Made by a program: the position numbers and the translations under genes. Below the pieces are notes generated by a model. The model did not search any database. It was not told where the DNA came from and saw nothing but the letters and a program-made list of their open reading frames with translations. Below, one piece after another: positions 35,064 through 43,814 of a stretch of 64,000 nt of DNA. Source of the DNA: JANQHO01 sp965218075 (GTDB taxonomy: Bacteria; Bacteroidota; Bacteroidia; Flavobacteriales; Schleiferiaceae); assembly GCA_965218075.1 (NCBI GenBank), contig CBDCJZ010000003.1, forward strand, positions 1-64,000. Reading direction: 5' to 3'. Each line of letters starts with the position of its first letter. Positions within the stretch are counted from its first letter, which is position 1.

Positions 35064-35562
35064 AAGCAGCTACGATAAGACCAATAACCGCAAAGAAAAT
35101 TATTTCCAAGAAGAAACTTCTTACCTGTGAATTTGCAGAAAAAGGATTGTTATTTTCTAAATTTTGAATCGTGCTTTCTATCTGGCTTTCAGGTACTCTA
35201 AGCCGTTCCATTAAATTAATCGTATTCTGAATTATCACTTTATTGATTTCGTCCGCTGCTTTGGGGTCAGCTACATTGAATAATAAAATTTTGAACAGGG
35301 TAACTATCAGAGCATTTATAATATAGGCAACCACAAAAGTGGTAAAAGCTTCCTTGAAACTTATGTAGCCCCCCTGTGCTTTTTTAACAGAATTAACTGC
35401 CGCTATGAAAAGTATTAGAATCAATACGAATAACCCTATTCCTGATATTCCTCCTGCCAGCGATTTGAGATCCACTAGATAAGCAATATATGTATAAGCT
35501 ATCCCGATTGATGCGGCAATTATCCCGTAGCGAGAAGCAGTGAATTTTACAATATTGTTCAT
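35008..35562 (-). CDS. DUF4199 membrane protein
   Basis: A protein of 184 residues from the ATG at 35560-35562, with four membrane segments (residues about 10-30, 39-57, 72-95, 150-170). The N-terminal helices and the central FKEAFTTFVVAYIINALIVT fit the Bacteroidota family DUF4199, whose function is unknown. The longer frame from 35640 would add 26 residues lacking conservation signs, so the internal start is preferred. Its end overlaps the polyprenyl-phosphate glycosyltransferase gene, and another DUF4199 gene occurs at 49448-49990. Confidence 0.72.
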   Translation of the reverse strand: MNNIVKFTASRYGIIAASIGIAYTYIAYLVDLKSLAGGISGIGLFVLILILFIAAVNSVKKAQGGYISFKEAFTTFVVAYIINALIVTLFKILLFNVADPKAADEINKVIIQNTINLMERLRVPESQIESTIQNLENNNPFSANSQVRSFFLEIIFFAVIGLIVAAFAKKNEPDFIEIENPDTE

Positions 35563-35648
35563 GGTTATTAATAATTGATATTCACAAATATAGCTAAAAT
35601 AGCTAGTCAGTAAGTTGGTGAATGTTTTAAGGTTTAACAATTAAAGTT

Positions 35649-35656
35649 TACCTTTG
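35649..35656 (+). promoter_or_regulatory. -7 box of the SRP RNA promoter
   Basis: TACCTTTG matches TAnnTTTG, and its end is 7 bp before the first base of the SRP RNA stem at 35664, the expected spacing for a -7 element. A clear -33 TTG was not found. Confidence 0.55.
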
Positions 35657-35663
35657 GGGGTTC

Positions 35664-35764
35664 AAAGGCAAGCCCCATACAACCGGCTCCTGATGAACTC
35701 CCCCAGGTCGGGAACGGAGCAAGGGTAATCAGTCGTAGCGGTGTGATATGGGTCACTTGCCTTT
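35664..35764 (+). ncRNA. ffs: Signal recognition particle RNA (4.5S, small bacterial type)
   Basis: About 100 nt bounded by the closing stem AAAGGCAAG / CTTGCCTTT. The apical part contains the strongly conserved SRP helix 8 sequence CAGGTCGGGAACGGAGCAAG, including the tetraloop GGAA and the asymmetric internal loop bound by Ffh. The RNA pairs with Ffh to target membrane proteins co-translationally. A -7 promoter box lies just upstream, and CTCTTTTT follows the stem, which can act as a terminator. Confidence 0.9.
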
Positions 35765-36156
35765 CTCTTTTTAACTTGTTCGGGTATTCATTTTTTCCTA
35801 ATCATTTCTTTGTGAAGCTATTTTTACAGTTTTTGTTTATCATCTTCAATCCTGATTTTGACTTTTATTTTGTCAACTAATCAGGAACTTTCTGATTTAG
35901 CAGGGCTTTATAAAATTTTCCGACATGAGAATCATCGACGTCCTCCCTATTTCTTATCAGACCAGAGCGAATCGTATGATATTCAATTTGATATAGAAGA
36001 GACTCAATACCTAATTTAGTAAATGCTCTAAACGGTAAAGATTATGGACCAAAAATTTATCAGACATTAAATGCTGCGATAGTATTGATGAGCATACTTG
36101 AAGCAATTATTAGAATTTACTTAGGAGAATTAAACGACATTTACCTATGTTTTATC
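35765..36156. other. Gap after SRP RNA, no clear gene
   Basis: About 390 bp. Short stop-free plus-strand pieces exist, for example NGKDYGPKIYQTLNAAI near 36030-36100, which faintly recalls the C-terminus of Gfo/Idh/MocA oxidoreductases, but frames are interrupted. Probably a decayed gene. Confidence 0.3.
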
Positions 36157-37092
36157 TTAAAAATTCATTTTCTTTTTAGAAGCGAGTAAATAGAGTACTG
36201 CCATTCGAATAGCTACGCCATTTTCTACCTGATCGAGGATAATGGCTTGATCGCTGTCTGCCACTTCACTTGTGATTTCCACTCCACGATTAATAGGTCC
36301 AGGATGCATAATGGTAATGGGTTTACTCAAGCTTTTAAGCAGATTCATATCAATACCATATTGCTGGGTATATTCTCTAATGGATGGAAAGTGCATAAAA
36401 TCCTGTCTTTCATGCTGTACTCTCAATATGTTCGCAATATCACACCATTCTAATGCTTCGTGGAGATTGTAGCTCACTTTTACTCCCAAGCTGGAAATAT
36501 ACTTGGGAATGAGGGTTGCCGGTCCACAAATCATTACTTTGGAACCTAATAGCTTAAAGCAAAAGATGTCAGAAAGGGCTACCCTGGAATGTAAAATATC
36601 TCCAATAATAGCTATTTTCTTGCCTTTGAGGGTTCCGTATTTTTCGCATATAGAATAAGCATCTAATAACGCTTGAGTGGGATGCTCGTGTGTTCCATCA
36701 CCAGCGTTTACAATAGTACTACCTACGTTTTTTGACAAGAAAACAGCAGCCCCCGAATTGGGGTGACGCATTACCACCATCTCCACTTTCATGGATAATA
36801 TGTTGTTTACTGTATCAATTAATGACTCTCCTTTACTGACTGATGAGAAAGGAACTGAAAAATTAATGACATCGGCAGAGAGTCTTTTTTCAGCTAATTC
36901 AAATGAAAGGCGAGTTCGGGTGCTGTTTTCAAAAAAAAGATTGACAACAGTTATGTCTCTTAAGGAAGGTACTTTTTTAATAGGCCGGTTTATTACATCT
37001 TTAAATTGGTCGGCAGTTTGAAAAATTGAGCTTACATCTTCCTTAGTAAGGTATTTTATTCCGAGCAGATGGTCAACACTTAACTCATTCAT
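36157..37092 (-). CDS. pyrB: Aspartate carbamoyltransferase catalytic subunit
   Basis: A 311-residue ATCase catalytic chain, second committed step of pyrimidine synthesis. The carbamoyl-phosphate loop STRTR is at residues 57-61 (FFENSTRTRLSFE). The region GDGTHEHPTQALLDAYSI, the aspartate-binding part, and HPGPINRGVEI are conserved. It overlaps pyrR by 8 bp, and the pyrR-pyrB pair is a frequent arrangement. No regulatory PyrI gene is nearby. Regulation by PyrR is possible, but no attenuator was identified. Confidence 0.96.
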   Translation of the reverse strand: MNELSVDHLLGIKYLTKEDVSSIFQTADQFKDVINRPIKKVPSLRDITVVNLFFENSTRTRLSFELAEKRLSADVINFSVPFSSVSKGESLIDTVNNILSMKVEMVVMRHPNSGAAVFLSKNVGSTIVNAGDGTHEHPTQALLDAYSICEKYGTLKGKKIAIIGDILHSRVALSDIFCFKLLGSKVMICGPATLIPKYISSLGVKVSYNLHEALEWCDIANILRVQHERQDFMHFPSIREYTQQYGIDMNLLKSLSKPITIMHPGPINRGVEITSEVADSDQAIILDQVENGVAIRMAVLYLLASKKKMNF

Positions 37093-37648
37093 TCTCTGGC
37101 TTTATGAGATAAACACAATCTTTTTTATTTTCTTCTTTCCATTTTACTAGTACCCTTTCAGATGTAATAGAATCGACTCTTTTTCCGCTATAAGTAGCTC
37201 GTATAGGTAGTTCCTGAGAAAACCTGCGGTCAATTAATACAAGGAGCTCTACAGAACTAGGCCTGCCAAAAGACAGTATGGCATCCAATGCAGCTCTAAC
37301 AGAACGACCTGTAAATAGCACATCATCTATAAATACTACTTTACGGTTTTCTATCGACACGTCTATTACGGTTTGATTGACATGTAATAGAGAATCCTTT
37401 CTGCGAAAATCGTCCCGATAAAAGGTAATATCCAATTGGCCATAATCTGGATTAGCGATCCCCTTTTCTTTGAGTTTTTGTAATAGTCTTCGTGCCACAT
37501 TAATTCCTCTTGGTTGCAAACCAACTAAAACTGTATTTGAAAAGCTACTGTGGTTTTCAATTAGCTGGCAAGCCAGCTGATTTAGAATAATGTTTATCGA
37601 CTGAGTATTGAGAAGCTCTTTTTTCATCATTAGCTGATAATTAAACAA
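37085..37648 (-). CDS. pyrR: PyrR regulator / uracil phosphoribosyltransferase
   Basis: A 187-residue PRTase-fold protein. The PRPP loop VVFIDDVLFTGRSVRAALDA and the RR-type VGLQPRGINVARRL region identify PyrR. In Gram-positive bacteria PyrR attenuates pyr operons by binding RNA; in Bacteroidota its role is less clear and it may act mainly as a uracil phosphoribosyltransferase. Several candidate starts exist near the 5' end (37648, 37630, 37627); the first is listed. It is directly upstream of pyrB with an 8-bp overlap. Confidence 0.9.
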   Translation of the reverse strand: MFNYQLMMKKELLNTQSINIILNQLACQLIENHSSFSNTVLVGLQPRGINVARRLLQKLKEKGIANPDYGQLDITFYRDDFRRKDSLLHVNQTVIDVSIENRKVVFIDDVLFTGRSVRAALDAILSFGRPSSVELLVLIDRRFSQELPIRATYSGKRVDSITSERVLVKWKEENKKDCVYLIKPENE

Positions 37649-37700
37649 AGTTATTATTTTAGAAAATTGTGAGCCGCTCTTTGGGCTTTTGATGTACTTA

Positions 37701-40313
37701 TCAAATGGGCTTTGCCCCGCCTTTTATCCAGGCTATCACCGATTGTAACTCACCCTTACCTACCGTTGAGTTGGAAGTATAAATGATCTTATATTTGAAT
37801 TTGTCCTCTTGCATCTTTTGCAACTTCTCCACTGCTTTCCGCTTTGCCCCCACCATTTTGTCACCGTGCTTGCTCTCATTCTTGACCTCGACAATATAAA
37901 ACTCGCCCGTCTTCTTGACGATGACGAAATCTGGAAAATAACGATGGTAACGTCCATCCTCGCCCAGATACTCGAAATGAAAGTCGGTTTTCTTGGGGTC
38001 CGTCAGGCCTCCTGTGAACAGAAACGTGTCCACGTCGTCAGGGGTTGTATTGAGCACAGATAAGACCTGCCGGAAGAAGAAACGTTCTGGTCCACTGTCG
38101 AAGTTGTACGGTGTGTAGTGAAAGCTCAAGTCGTGTTTGTCTTTATAGCATGTACTTTCCGCAAATAGCCCGTCCTCTTTCATCCGGTCATAAGTTCGTT
38201 TGAGTAAGCGCAAGCGGTGGACATAATGGTCGTTCTTGTCCTTTTCAAAAATCTCTTTCCCATTTTCATCCCGGACCCGAATCAGTGCCATCGTCTCGGT
38301 GACCTTTTCTTCAACGGTCTCGTACTTTGCCTGCTGTTTTTCGACCTGCTGAAACAATCCGTATAAGTGGCTGTTCGGCAATTCTCCATGAGGATACAAA
38401 CCGTTGAGCTTCTTCAAAATCGGCATCATTGGCAGGTGGTATCGCGAGGCAATTTTCCAAGCACCAGCATGGCAATTTGTCGTTTCCCTTCCAGCAGGCA
38501 GCTCTTTGGTGTTGCCCGTCGGCATCAGAATTTCTCTTGGCCCGCTGAAATCTGGAGTCAGGATGCTACGTAGTATTCCAGTGGGTTTTTGTGGTTCTGG
38601 TTTATTCAGCGCAATTTTGCCATCTGGTTTTCCGATTCGGATAGCCCGTTTAATCGTGCGGGTGATTTCCAGTTTCGGTAGTTCTGTTTTTACAATGCGC
38701 AGGGTTACCGTCTCTTTTTCCTTTGTTCCTGCGCTAAGCCGGTCGAGATCGGTGCCGAAGTTGTTTTGCAGCTCTTTATCCAGAGTCCTTACGTTGCCGT
38801 GGTCCAGGAATATCTTTGCCGAATGCCTGTTTCCCGGAATTTGCCGCAAACATCGGGTCGCCGCTTGCAAAACATAGTTATTGCTTTTTGTCTGCTCTTT
38901 TATAAGTGCACAGGCGAATAGGCTTGGACAGTTCCATCCTTCCACACCTTTGGCAATCAGCAAAATAACCCGCTTCTGATTGGTAGGATTGTTGAGACGC
39001 TTAAATTCTTTAATCTGCGCTGTATTCGATTTCTGTGTATTGATCAATAGCTGAGAAACGCTTTCCCCAATTTCTGTCATTGCCCGCTCGATCAAGACAC
39101 GGGAACTATCTAAATGCTCTTGTGTCTTGAAATAGAAGGCGATCTTGGCGGTTGCCCCGTTCGGTAGCGAGATATTGCCGTAATTGGCGAAGAACTCCCC
39201 GATGATGTCATTGAACACTTCTTGCTGCGATTGCTTGCCGATATCGTATTGATGAATCCCGTTAGTGAGGTCTTTGAGAATGTTGTCCTTGATGCCGTCT
39301 CCAAGCCCATACCAAACGATGACCTCTTTCAGGTGTTGCTTCCTGTAGTATGGGGTTCCAGTCGTGTTGACCACTGCTACGATAGAGGTTTTATCATGGA
39401 TGTAGTTGATGGTCTCCCGCACCCGCTTTAACTTGTCGAAGGTGTTGCCGTAGGTGTGATGTGCCTCGTCGGAAAAGATTCCAAGATTCGGCAGACTGGC
39501 GATTTTCTGCAGCCTTAAATTCGCCTGCAATTCCTTTTCCTTGAAATCCATCTCCCCCTGATTGCTTCTTCTTTTGGCGCGCAGACTGATTTTTTCGGTG
39601 TTGGTAACGATCAGGTTGTAGCTGCTGCCGCTTTGCGCTTGTATGTCCTTTTCTCCGCCTGGATATTCAATCTTCAAGTTGGCAATAAAATCGCGCTTGA
39701 GATCAGGCGGTAAAATCTTCTCGTATGGCATATCGCTGAGCTCGCGCAGACTTTCTATAATTGTTGTGCCGGGCGCAAAGACAAGGGCATTTTTCATAAA
39801 GCCTCCATTGGGATAACGCAAAGACAGCGCAAACTCAGTTGCGATAATCGTCCCAATTAGTATCGTTTTTCCGGCCCCCATAGCCAAAGCAAGGATATAG
39901 CTTGGATAGTCTAAAATTAAGGCTTCATGCAGCGCCTGAACCCTACGCTTTTTGACCCAATTCAAATCGCTTTTGACTTTATCAATAACAGCATCTATTT
40001 CCGGCCAGTTCCCCAAGTCATCCCTTGATATTGAAAGGTCAAGGGCATCAAAAAAGGTCTCCACATCATTTCCATAGTAACGCTTGTAAAGATCTATGAT
40101 ATAAGGGGTTTTCAGTTTAAGACGGACGTACCAGTATACCTCGAGGGCGAGAAACTGGGGTTCACGCAGAAACCTGAGGGTCGGGCTATCTTCTTGCGCC
40201 TCTATTTGGTAGGCGAGGATTTCGCCTATAAGCGGGTATCTATCACAAGCATAGCCAGCCCCCTTGCGCCATTGGAGAGCGGACTGCTTCAGGTCGTCAA
40301 AAAGTCTCGGCAT
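37701..40313 (-). CDS. Type III restriction enzyme, Res subunit
   Basis: An 870-residue SF2 helicase-nuclease. Walker A is in AMGAGKTILIGTIIA, the DEAH box is FSDEAHHTYGN, and TTGTPYYRKQHL and a motif VI-like QAATRCLRQIPGNRHSAKIF follow. Near the C-terminus, FPDFVIVKKTGEFYIVEVKN has the PD-(D/E)xK spacing of the Type III endonuclease domain. The enzyme cleaves DNA after ATP-dependent communication between two Mod-Res sites. Here it follows mod by 13 bp on the minus strand. The open frame is intact. Confidence 0.9.
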   Translation of the reverse strand: MPRLFDDLKQSALQWRKGAGYACDRYPLIGEILAYQIEAQEDSPTLRFLREPQFLALEVYWYVRLKLKTPYIIDLYKRYYGNDVETFFDALDLSISRDDLGNWPEIDAVIDKVKSDLNWVKKRRVQALHEALILDYPSYILALAMGAGKTILIGTIIATEFALSLRYPNGGFMKNALVFAPGTTIIESLRELSDMPYEKILPPDLKRDFIANLKIEYPGGEKDIQAQSGSSYNLIVTNTEKISLRAKRRSNQGEMDFKEKELQANLRLQKIASLPNLGIFSDEAHHTYGNTFDKLKRVRETINYIHDKTSIVAVVNTTGTPYYRKQHLKEVIVWYGLGDGIKDNILKDLTNGIHQYDIGKQSQQEVFNDIIGEFFANYGNISLPNGATAKIAFYFKTQEHLDSSRVLIERAMTEIGESVSQLLINTQKSNTAQIKEFKRLNNPTNQKRVILLIAKGVEGWNCPSLFACALIKEQTKSNNYVLQAATRCLRQIPGNRHSAKIFLDHGNVRTLDKELQNNFGTDLDRLSAGTKEKETVTLRIVKTELPKLEITRTIKRAIRIGKPDGKIALNKPEPQKPTGILRSILTPDFSGPREILMPTGNTKELPAGRETTNCHAGAWKIASRYHLPMMPILKKLNGLYPHGELPNSHLYGLFQQVEKQQAKYETVEEKVTETMALIRVRDENGKEIFEKDKNDHYVHRLRLLKRTYDRMKEDGLFAESTCYKDKHDLSFHYTPYNFDSGPERFFFRQVLSVLNTTPDDVDTFLFTGGLTDPKKTDFHFEYLGEDGRYHRYFPDFVIVKKTGEFYIVEVKNESKHGDKMVGAKRKAVEKLQKMQEDKFKYKIIYTSNSTVGKGELQSVIAWIKGGAKPI

Positions 40314-40326
40314 CGGAGCTTATTTT

Positions 40327-42063
40327 CTACTTCACTGTGATAACTTCCTCTCCCAGCATATCGACGATTTTCACTACCACTTTTGCGCTGGCATGGGGGA
40401 GAGTCAGCTCGTACTTACCTTTGATAAAATCGCTTTTCTTTATCGGTATATCACTTGCTACAGTGTTGAAAGATTTGTCGTTGTAATCCGTATCAATTAG
40501 CACGTAATCAATCTGGGCGCGGAAATCGTCGATCTCTTCATTAAAAAGCGTTCTGTCGATTTTCATTCTGGCAAGGATGGAGGGGCTGATGTAGTCGGTG
40601 ATTCTTACCGTCGCTTTTTCGCCTTTCACGGCGATTGTTACGTCTGCTTCGGCGGGCTGATCTGTTGTCAAGCCGTCTTGCTGAACGTCGCAAACGGTGA
40701 TTTTATTGATCGGTTTTTTCTCTTGGGCGAGCTCATAGATCAGCTCTATTTCGGAACCGTTGCAGAAAACCGTGATATCGCGTGTCTCATCCGGACAGTT
40801 GTTTTGAATTTCATCTTTGATGATTTGAATATCCAGCCGGGTCAGCGGTCGGTTTAAGTCGACAATTTTTGCCAATTGTCCGCCGACGGTTCCGTCAAAG
40901 AATAAATCTTTGCGGTCCGTTTGAAGGCCGTATTTATTGACGATGATTTTCTTGAGCTCATTCTGTTTGGCGGAATCGTAGTTGTTGACCCGATAATGAA
41001 TGAGCCCGCAGCCTTTTTCCATCAGTCTGCCGGTTTTTTCCTTTATGATGCCCTGCAATCTTTTGATAGTGGTTTGAATAGCCCCCTTATTCAAGTCCGC
41101 CATGATCCAGCGCCGACCCAGTTTCTCGGCCACGGCGGCGGTAGTGCCGCTGCCGCAAAAGCAATCCAGGACAATAGAACCCTTGTTGCTCGAGGCCTTG
41201 ATGATACGTTCGATAAGAGCTTCGGGTTTTTGGGTGGGGAAATCAACTCCTTCAGCTACGTGTACTTTTCCCAAATCTGCAATATCATCCCACCAATCTT
41301 CAGGAATTTTCCCTTTTCTATCTAATTCCTCTAATACATCTTCAGACCCTCTCCCTGTAAGCGCGGTTCTACCTCCTGTTTTCACACTTTTTTTATATGG
41401 AACACGCAAAGAATCCTCGTTGAACAAATAATTATTCCCATATCTGTAAATGAAAATATTATCGTGTTTCCGAGGAAAATTTCTTTTTTGGTTTGTTGGA
41501 CCCGTATAGCACCAGGCGATCTCGTTAACGAAATTCTCCGCTCCGAAGACTTCATCTAGCAAAAACCGCAAGTGATGGGATTTATGCCAATCGCAATGCA
41601 GGTAAATACTCCCTTTTTCACTCAGCAACTGCCGCATCAGAATCAGTCGTTCATACATAAACTGCAAATAATTGTCGTTTGCCCAGATATCCTCGTATTG
41701 CGTCTGCTCGATGGGTGTATGTTCCTCGCCTTGCAGTTTTTCAGTTTGGCCTCGCAACTTCACTCTACGGACGTAATCAGCGCCGGAGTCGAAGGGTGGG
41801 TCGATGTAGATCAGATCAATTTTGCCCCGAAACCCGGCGACGATAAGCGAGGAGAGGATTTCTTTATTGTCGCCATGAAAGAGCAGGTTGTAATTGCTTT
41901 TGACAAATTCTTGGAAGGACGGCTCGGCCGGCGGATTTTCAACCTCCACCGTCTCCGCAAGTTGCGCCGGAAAATGCCACACTCTATCCAACGGATTCTT
42001 GCCCACCCAATGCAGCATCGGTCGCCCTTTGAGAGGGGTTATCTTAAAGGGTTTCGGTTTCAT
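40327..42063 (-). CDS. Type III adenine-specific DNA methyltransferase, Mod subunit
   Basis: A 578-residue beta-class DNA methyltransferase. Motif IV is LIYIDPPFDSGADY (around residues 90-103), and the SAM motif is VLDCFCGSGTTAAVAEKLGR, in the order IV then I as in Mod proteins. HTPIEQTQYEDIWANDNYLQ and GSIYLHCDWHKSHHLRFLLD are family regions. The N-terminus is KPFKITPLKGRPMLHWVGKN. The C-terminal 200 residues are less conserved and may carry specificity. Its start overlaps the end of the TIR-like gene by four bases, so the three genes form an operon with res. Confidence 0.9.
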   Translation of the reverse strand: MKPKPFKITPLKGRPMLHWVGKNPLDRVWHFPAQLAETVEVENPPAEPSFQEFVKSNYNLLFHGDNKEILSSLIVAGFRGKIDLIYIDPPFDSGADYVRRVKLRGQTEKLQGEEHTPIEQTQYEDIWANDNYLQFMYERLILMRQLLSEKGSIYLHCDWHKSHHLRFLLDEVFGAENFVNEIAWCYTGPTNQKRNFPRKHDNIFIYRYGNNYLFNEDSLRVPYKKSVKTGGRTALTGRGSEDVLEELDRKGKIPEDWWDDIADLGKVHVAEGVDFPTQKPEALIERIIKASSNKGSIVLDCFCGSGTTAAVAEKLGRRWIMADLNKGAIQTTIKRLQGIIKEKTGRLMEKGCGLIHYRVNNYDSAKQNELKKIIVNKYGLQTDRKDLFFDGTVGGQLAKIVDLNRPLTRLDIQIIKDEIQNNCPDETRDITVFCNGSEIELIYELAQEKKPINKITVCDVQQDGLTTDQPAEADVTIAVKGEKATVRITDYISPSILARMKIDRTLFNEEIDDFRAQIDYVLIDTDYNDKSFNTVASDIPIKKSDFIKGKYELTLPHASAKVVVKIVDMLGEEVITVK

Positions 42064-42590
42064 TTTTTATCACTCCAAAACTTGTCTTTGTTTTTCACAC
42101 ACCATTCTTCCCCCTCGTCGGTGCGGCAATACTCATCTGGTTTACCACCATCAAATTTCTCTATCAGTTTCTCTTTTTTCAGCCAATAAAATGCACTCGT
42201 TAGCTCTCTTTCGCTGAATTTTAATTGTTTCATTTGCTCGAATAGAAATGTTTTTTTCAAATAAGAAGAATTGTGATAACCATAATAGAAAAAATCGAGC
42301 ATGGTTAACTCGGGCTTGCCGAATTCGTCACGAGTTTTTATCTCCCTCAACTTGTCTTTGTTTTCCACACACCATTCTTTCCCCTTTGCAGTGCGGTAAC
42401 ACTCATTTGTTCTACCAAATTTCTTTATCAGTTTCTCTTTTTTCAGCCAATAAAATGCATCCGTTATCTTTCTTTCGCTGAATTTTGATTGTTTCATTTG
42501 CTCGAATAGAAATGTTTTTTCCAAATAAGGAGAATCATGATAATCATAATAGAAAAACTCGAGCATGGTTGACTCGGGCTCGCCGAATTT
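42060..42590. repeat. 264-bp duplicated module in the TIR-like gene
   Basis: The 3' end of the TIR-like gene holds two diverged copies about 264 bp (88 codons) apart: GAATTCGTCA at 42321 matches GAATTTGTCA at 42585. Each copy codes for one probable winged-helix module, so the gene grew by internal duplication. Confidence 0.75.
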
Positions 42591-43172
42591 GTCATGAGCT
42601 TCTTCTTTCTTTTTTGTTGCGGGTTTCTGCTTGACGGTGGGCTCGTTGAATTTGTCATGAGCTTCTTCTTTCTTTTTTGTTGCGGGTTTCTGCTTGACGG
42701 TGGGCTCGTTGAATTTGTCATGAGCTTCTTCTTTCTTTTTTGTTGCGGGTTTCTGCTTGACGGTGGGCTCGTTGAGTAGTATTTTGGTGATTTTCTCTTG
42801 CAATGCTTCCCAATCGCCTTGATTGGTCTTATAGAAATGGACGTCTCGTTGGTTCAGGTCAAACGGCAGCTTGTTCTGTTCACGTTTACCATCTTGGCAG
42901 ATGAATACGATCGGGATTTTGTGACCGTCGGCGAAGCCGATTTCGTACCAGACATTGGGATTGTCCTCGCTGATCTCGGCGAGACAGAATTTGGAGTTTA
43001 TGATTCCTTCATGGATTTTTTCGATGATCAGTTTCTTGGGGTCGAGGTCTTCGTCTGCGCGATAGGGGTTCAGTTCCGCCTCTTCAATGGCCGGCTTGTA
43101 GGTATCATCGCAGCGTTTCTTGTACTCATCCGTCAAGGGCTGGATGATGAAGCATTGTTGGTTTTCTGACAT
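42060..43172 (-). CDS. TIR/deoxyribosyltransferase-like protein with triplicated linker
   Basis: A 370-residue protein in front of mod and res. Residues 1-133 are a Rossmann-like small domain (QQCFIIQPLTDEYKKRCDDT, FCLAEISEDNPNVWYEIGFA) similar to nucleoside 2-deoxyribosyltransferase-like and TIR-like domains of defence proteins. Residues 134-196 are three copies of a 21-residue Lys-rich linker (NEPTVKQKPATKKKEEAHDK). Residues 197-370 contain two copies of an about 88-residue module, probably winged helix (TMLEFFYYDYHDSPYLEKTF, DAFYWLKKEKLIKKFG). The stop overlaps the mod start. It may be a regulator or effector attached to the Type III system. The assignment to a named family is tentative. 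Confidence 0.62.
   Translation of the reverse strand: MSENQQCFIIQPLTDEYKKRCDDTYKPAIEEAELNPYRADEDLDPKKLIIEKIHEGIINSKFCLAEISEDNPNVWYEIGFADGHKIPIVFICQDGKREQNKLPFDLNQRDVHFYKTNQGDWEALQEKITKILLNEPTVKQKPATKKKEEAHDKFNEPTVKQKPATKKKEEAHDKFNEPTVKQKPATKKKEEAHDKFGEPESTMLEFFYYDYHDSPYLEKTFLFEQMKQSKFSERKITDAFYWLKKEKLIKKFGRTNECYRTAKGKEWCVENKDKLREIKTRDEFGKPELTMLDFFYYGYHNSSYLKKTFLFEQMKQLKFSERELTSAFYWLKKEKLIEKFDGGKPDEYCRTDEGEEWCVKNKDKFWSDKK
42591..42779. repeat. 63-bp tandem repeat, three copies
   Basis: Units start at 42591, 42654 and 42717 and are almost identical until the last few bases of the third. At 63 bp the unit is in frame and codes for the 21-residue Lys-rich linker of the TIR-like protein. Copy number changes would alter linker length without breaking the frame. 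Confidence 0.9.
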
Positions 43173-43176
43173 CTTA

Positions 43177-43440
43177 AATTTTGTTTTAGTAATTTCTCTA
43201 TTGACGTTCTGGTAGTTCTAACACTGCCGGACTCTATCTCTTGGGCAGTTATACGGTGTATATTGCCTTGAGTATAATGACCAGGGCTCTCTACCTAGCA
43301 AATATGGCAAAAAAAGATGATGATAAGAACGATACTAAAGAATAGCAAAGATAAAAGGTAAGGAAAGTTTCGGCAATTGTGAGTTTCCAATAACGACTTA
43401 CATTTTTTCCAACCTTTAGTAACCTGCCCCATTCACGCTT
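43177..43440. repeat. Duplicated segment, copy A
   Basis: This stretch is a close match to 46541-46800. It holds a remnant of a DUF6978-like gene (minus strand, HRITAQEIESGSVRTTRTS, about 43188-43290) and, at 43291-43440, the C-terminus of the membrane protein at 46663-47115 (KREWGRLLKVGKNVSRYW). Both are truncated. It lies just upstream of the TIR-like gene. Confidence 0.75.
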
Positions 43441-43805
43441 AAAAAATTGTAGCTGCTCAGTGAAAGAATGCCCTTGCCCTTCCAATTTTTCAGGTCGCCC
43501 GCGCAATTTCACTTTACGGACATAATCCGCGCCGGAATCGAAGGGCGGGTTAATATAAATCAATCTTGCCCTGAAACCCGGCGATGATGAGCGGGGAGAG
43601 AATTTCCTTATTGTTGCCGTAAAAGAGTAGGTTGTAATCACTTTCTATTAAACGCTTGAAAGGACGGGCTCGGCAGGTGGACGTTCAACGCGCCAACACT
43701 CTCGCATAGCTGCGCTGGAAAATGCCACACCCTATCCAACGGATTCTTGCCCACCCAATACGGCATCGGCCGACCTTTGAGCGGGGTAGGTTTGGAGGGG
43801 GATTT
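43441..43805 (-). pseudogene. Remnant of a second mod gene, 5' part
   Basis: Read in pieces on the minus strand it gives KPTPLKGRPMPYWVGKNPLD, RVWHFPAQLCESVGA and then INPPFDSGADYVRKVKLRGR and EGQGHSFTEQLQ, a diverged copy of the first about 150 residues of the intact Mod at 40327-42063. Frame changes and a stop interrupt it. It runs straight into the truncated membrane-protein remnant at about 43440, marking a recombination junction. Confidence 0.8.
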
Positions 43806-43814
43806 TGAACTTAT

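Noticed and set aside
42594..42779. A plus-strand ORF with three identical FFFLFCCGFLLDGG-like repeats
   Set aside because: It is the antisense reading of the linker repeats of the minus-strand TIR-like gene.
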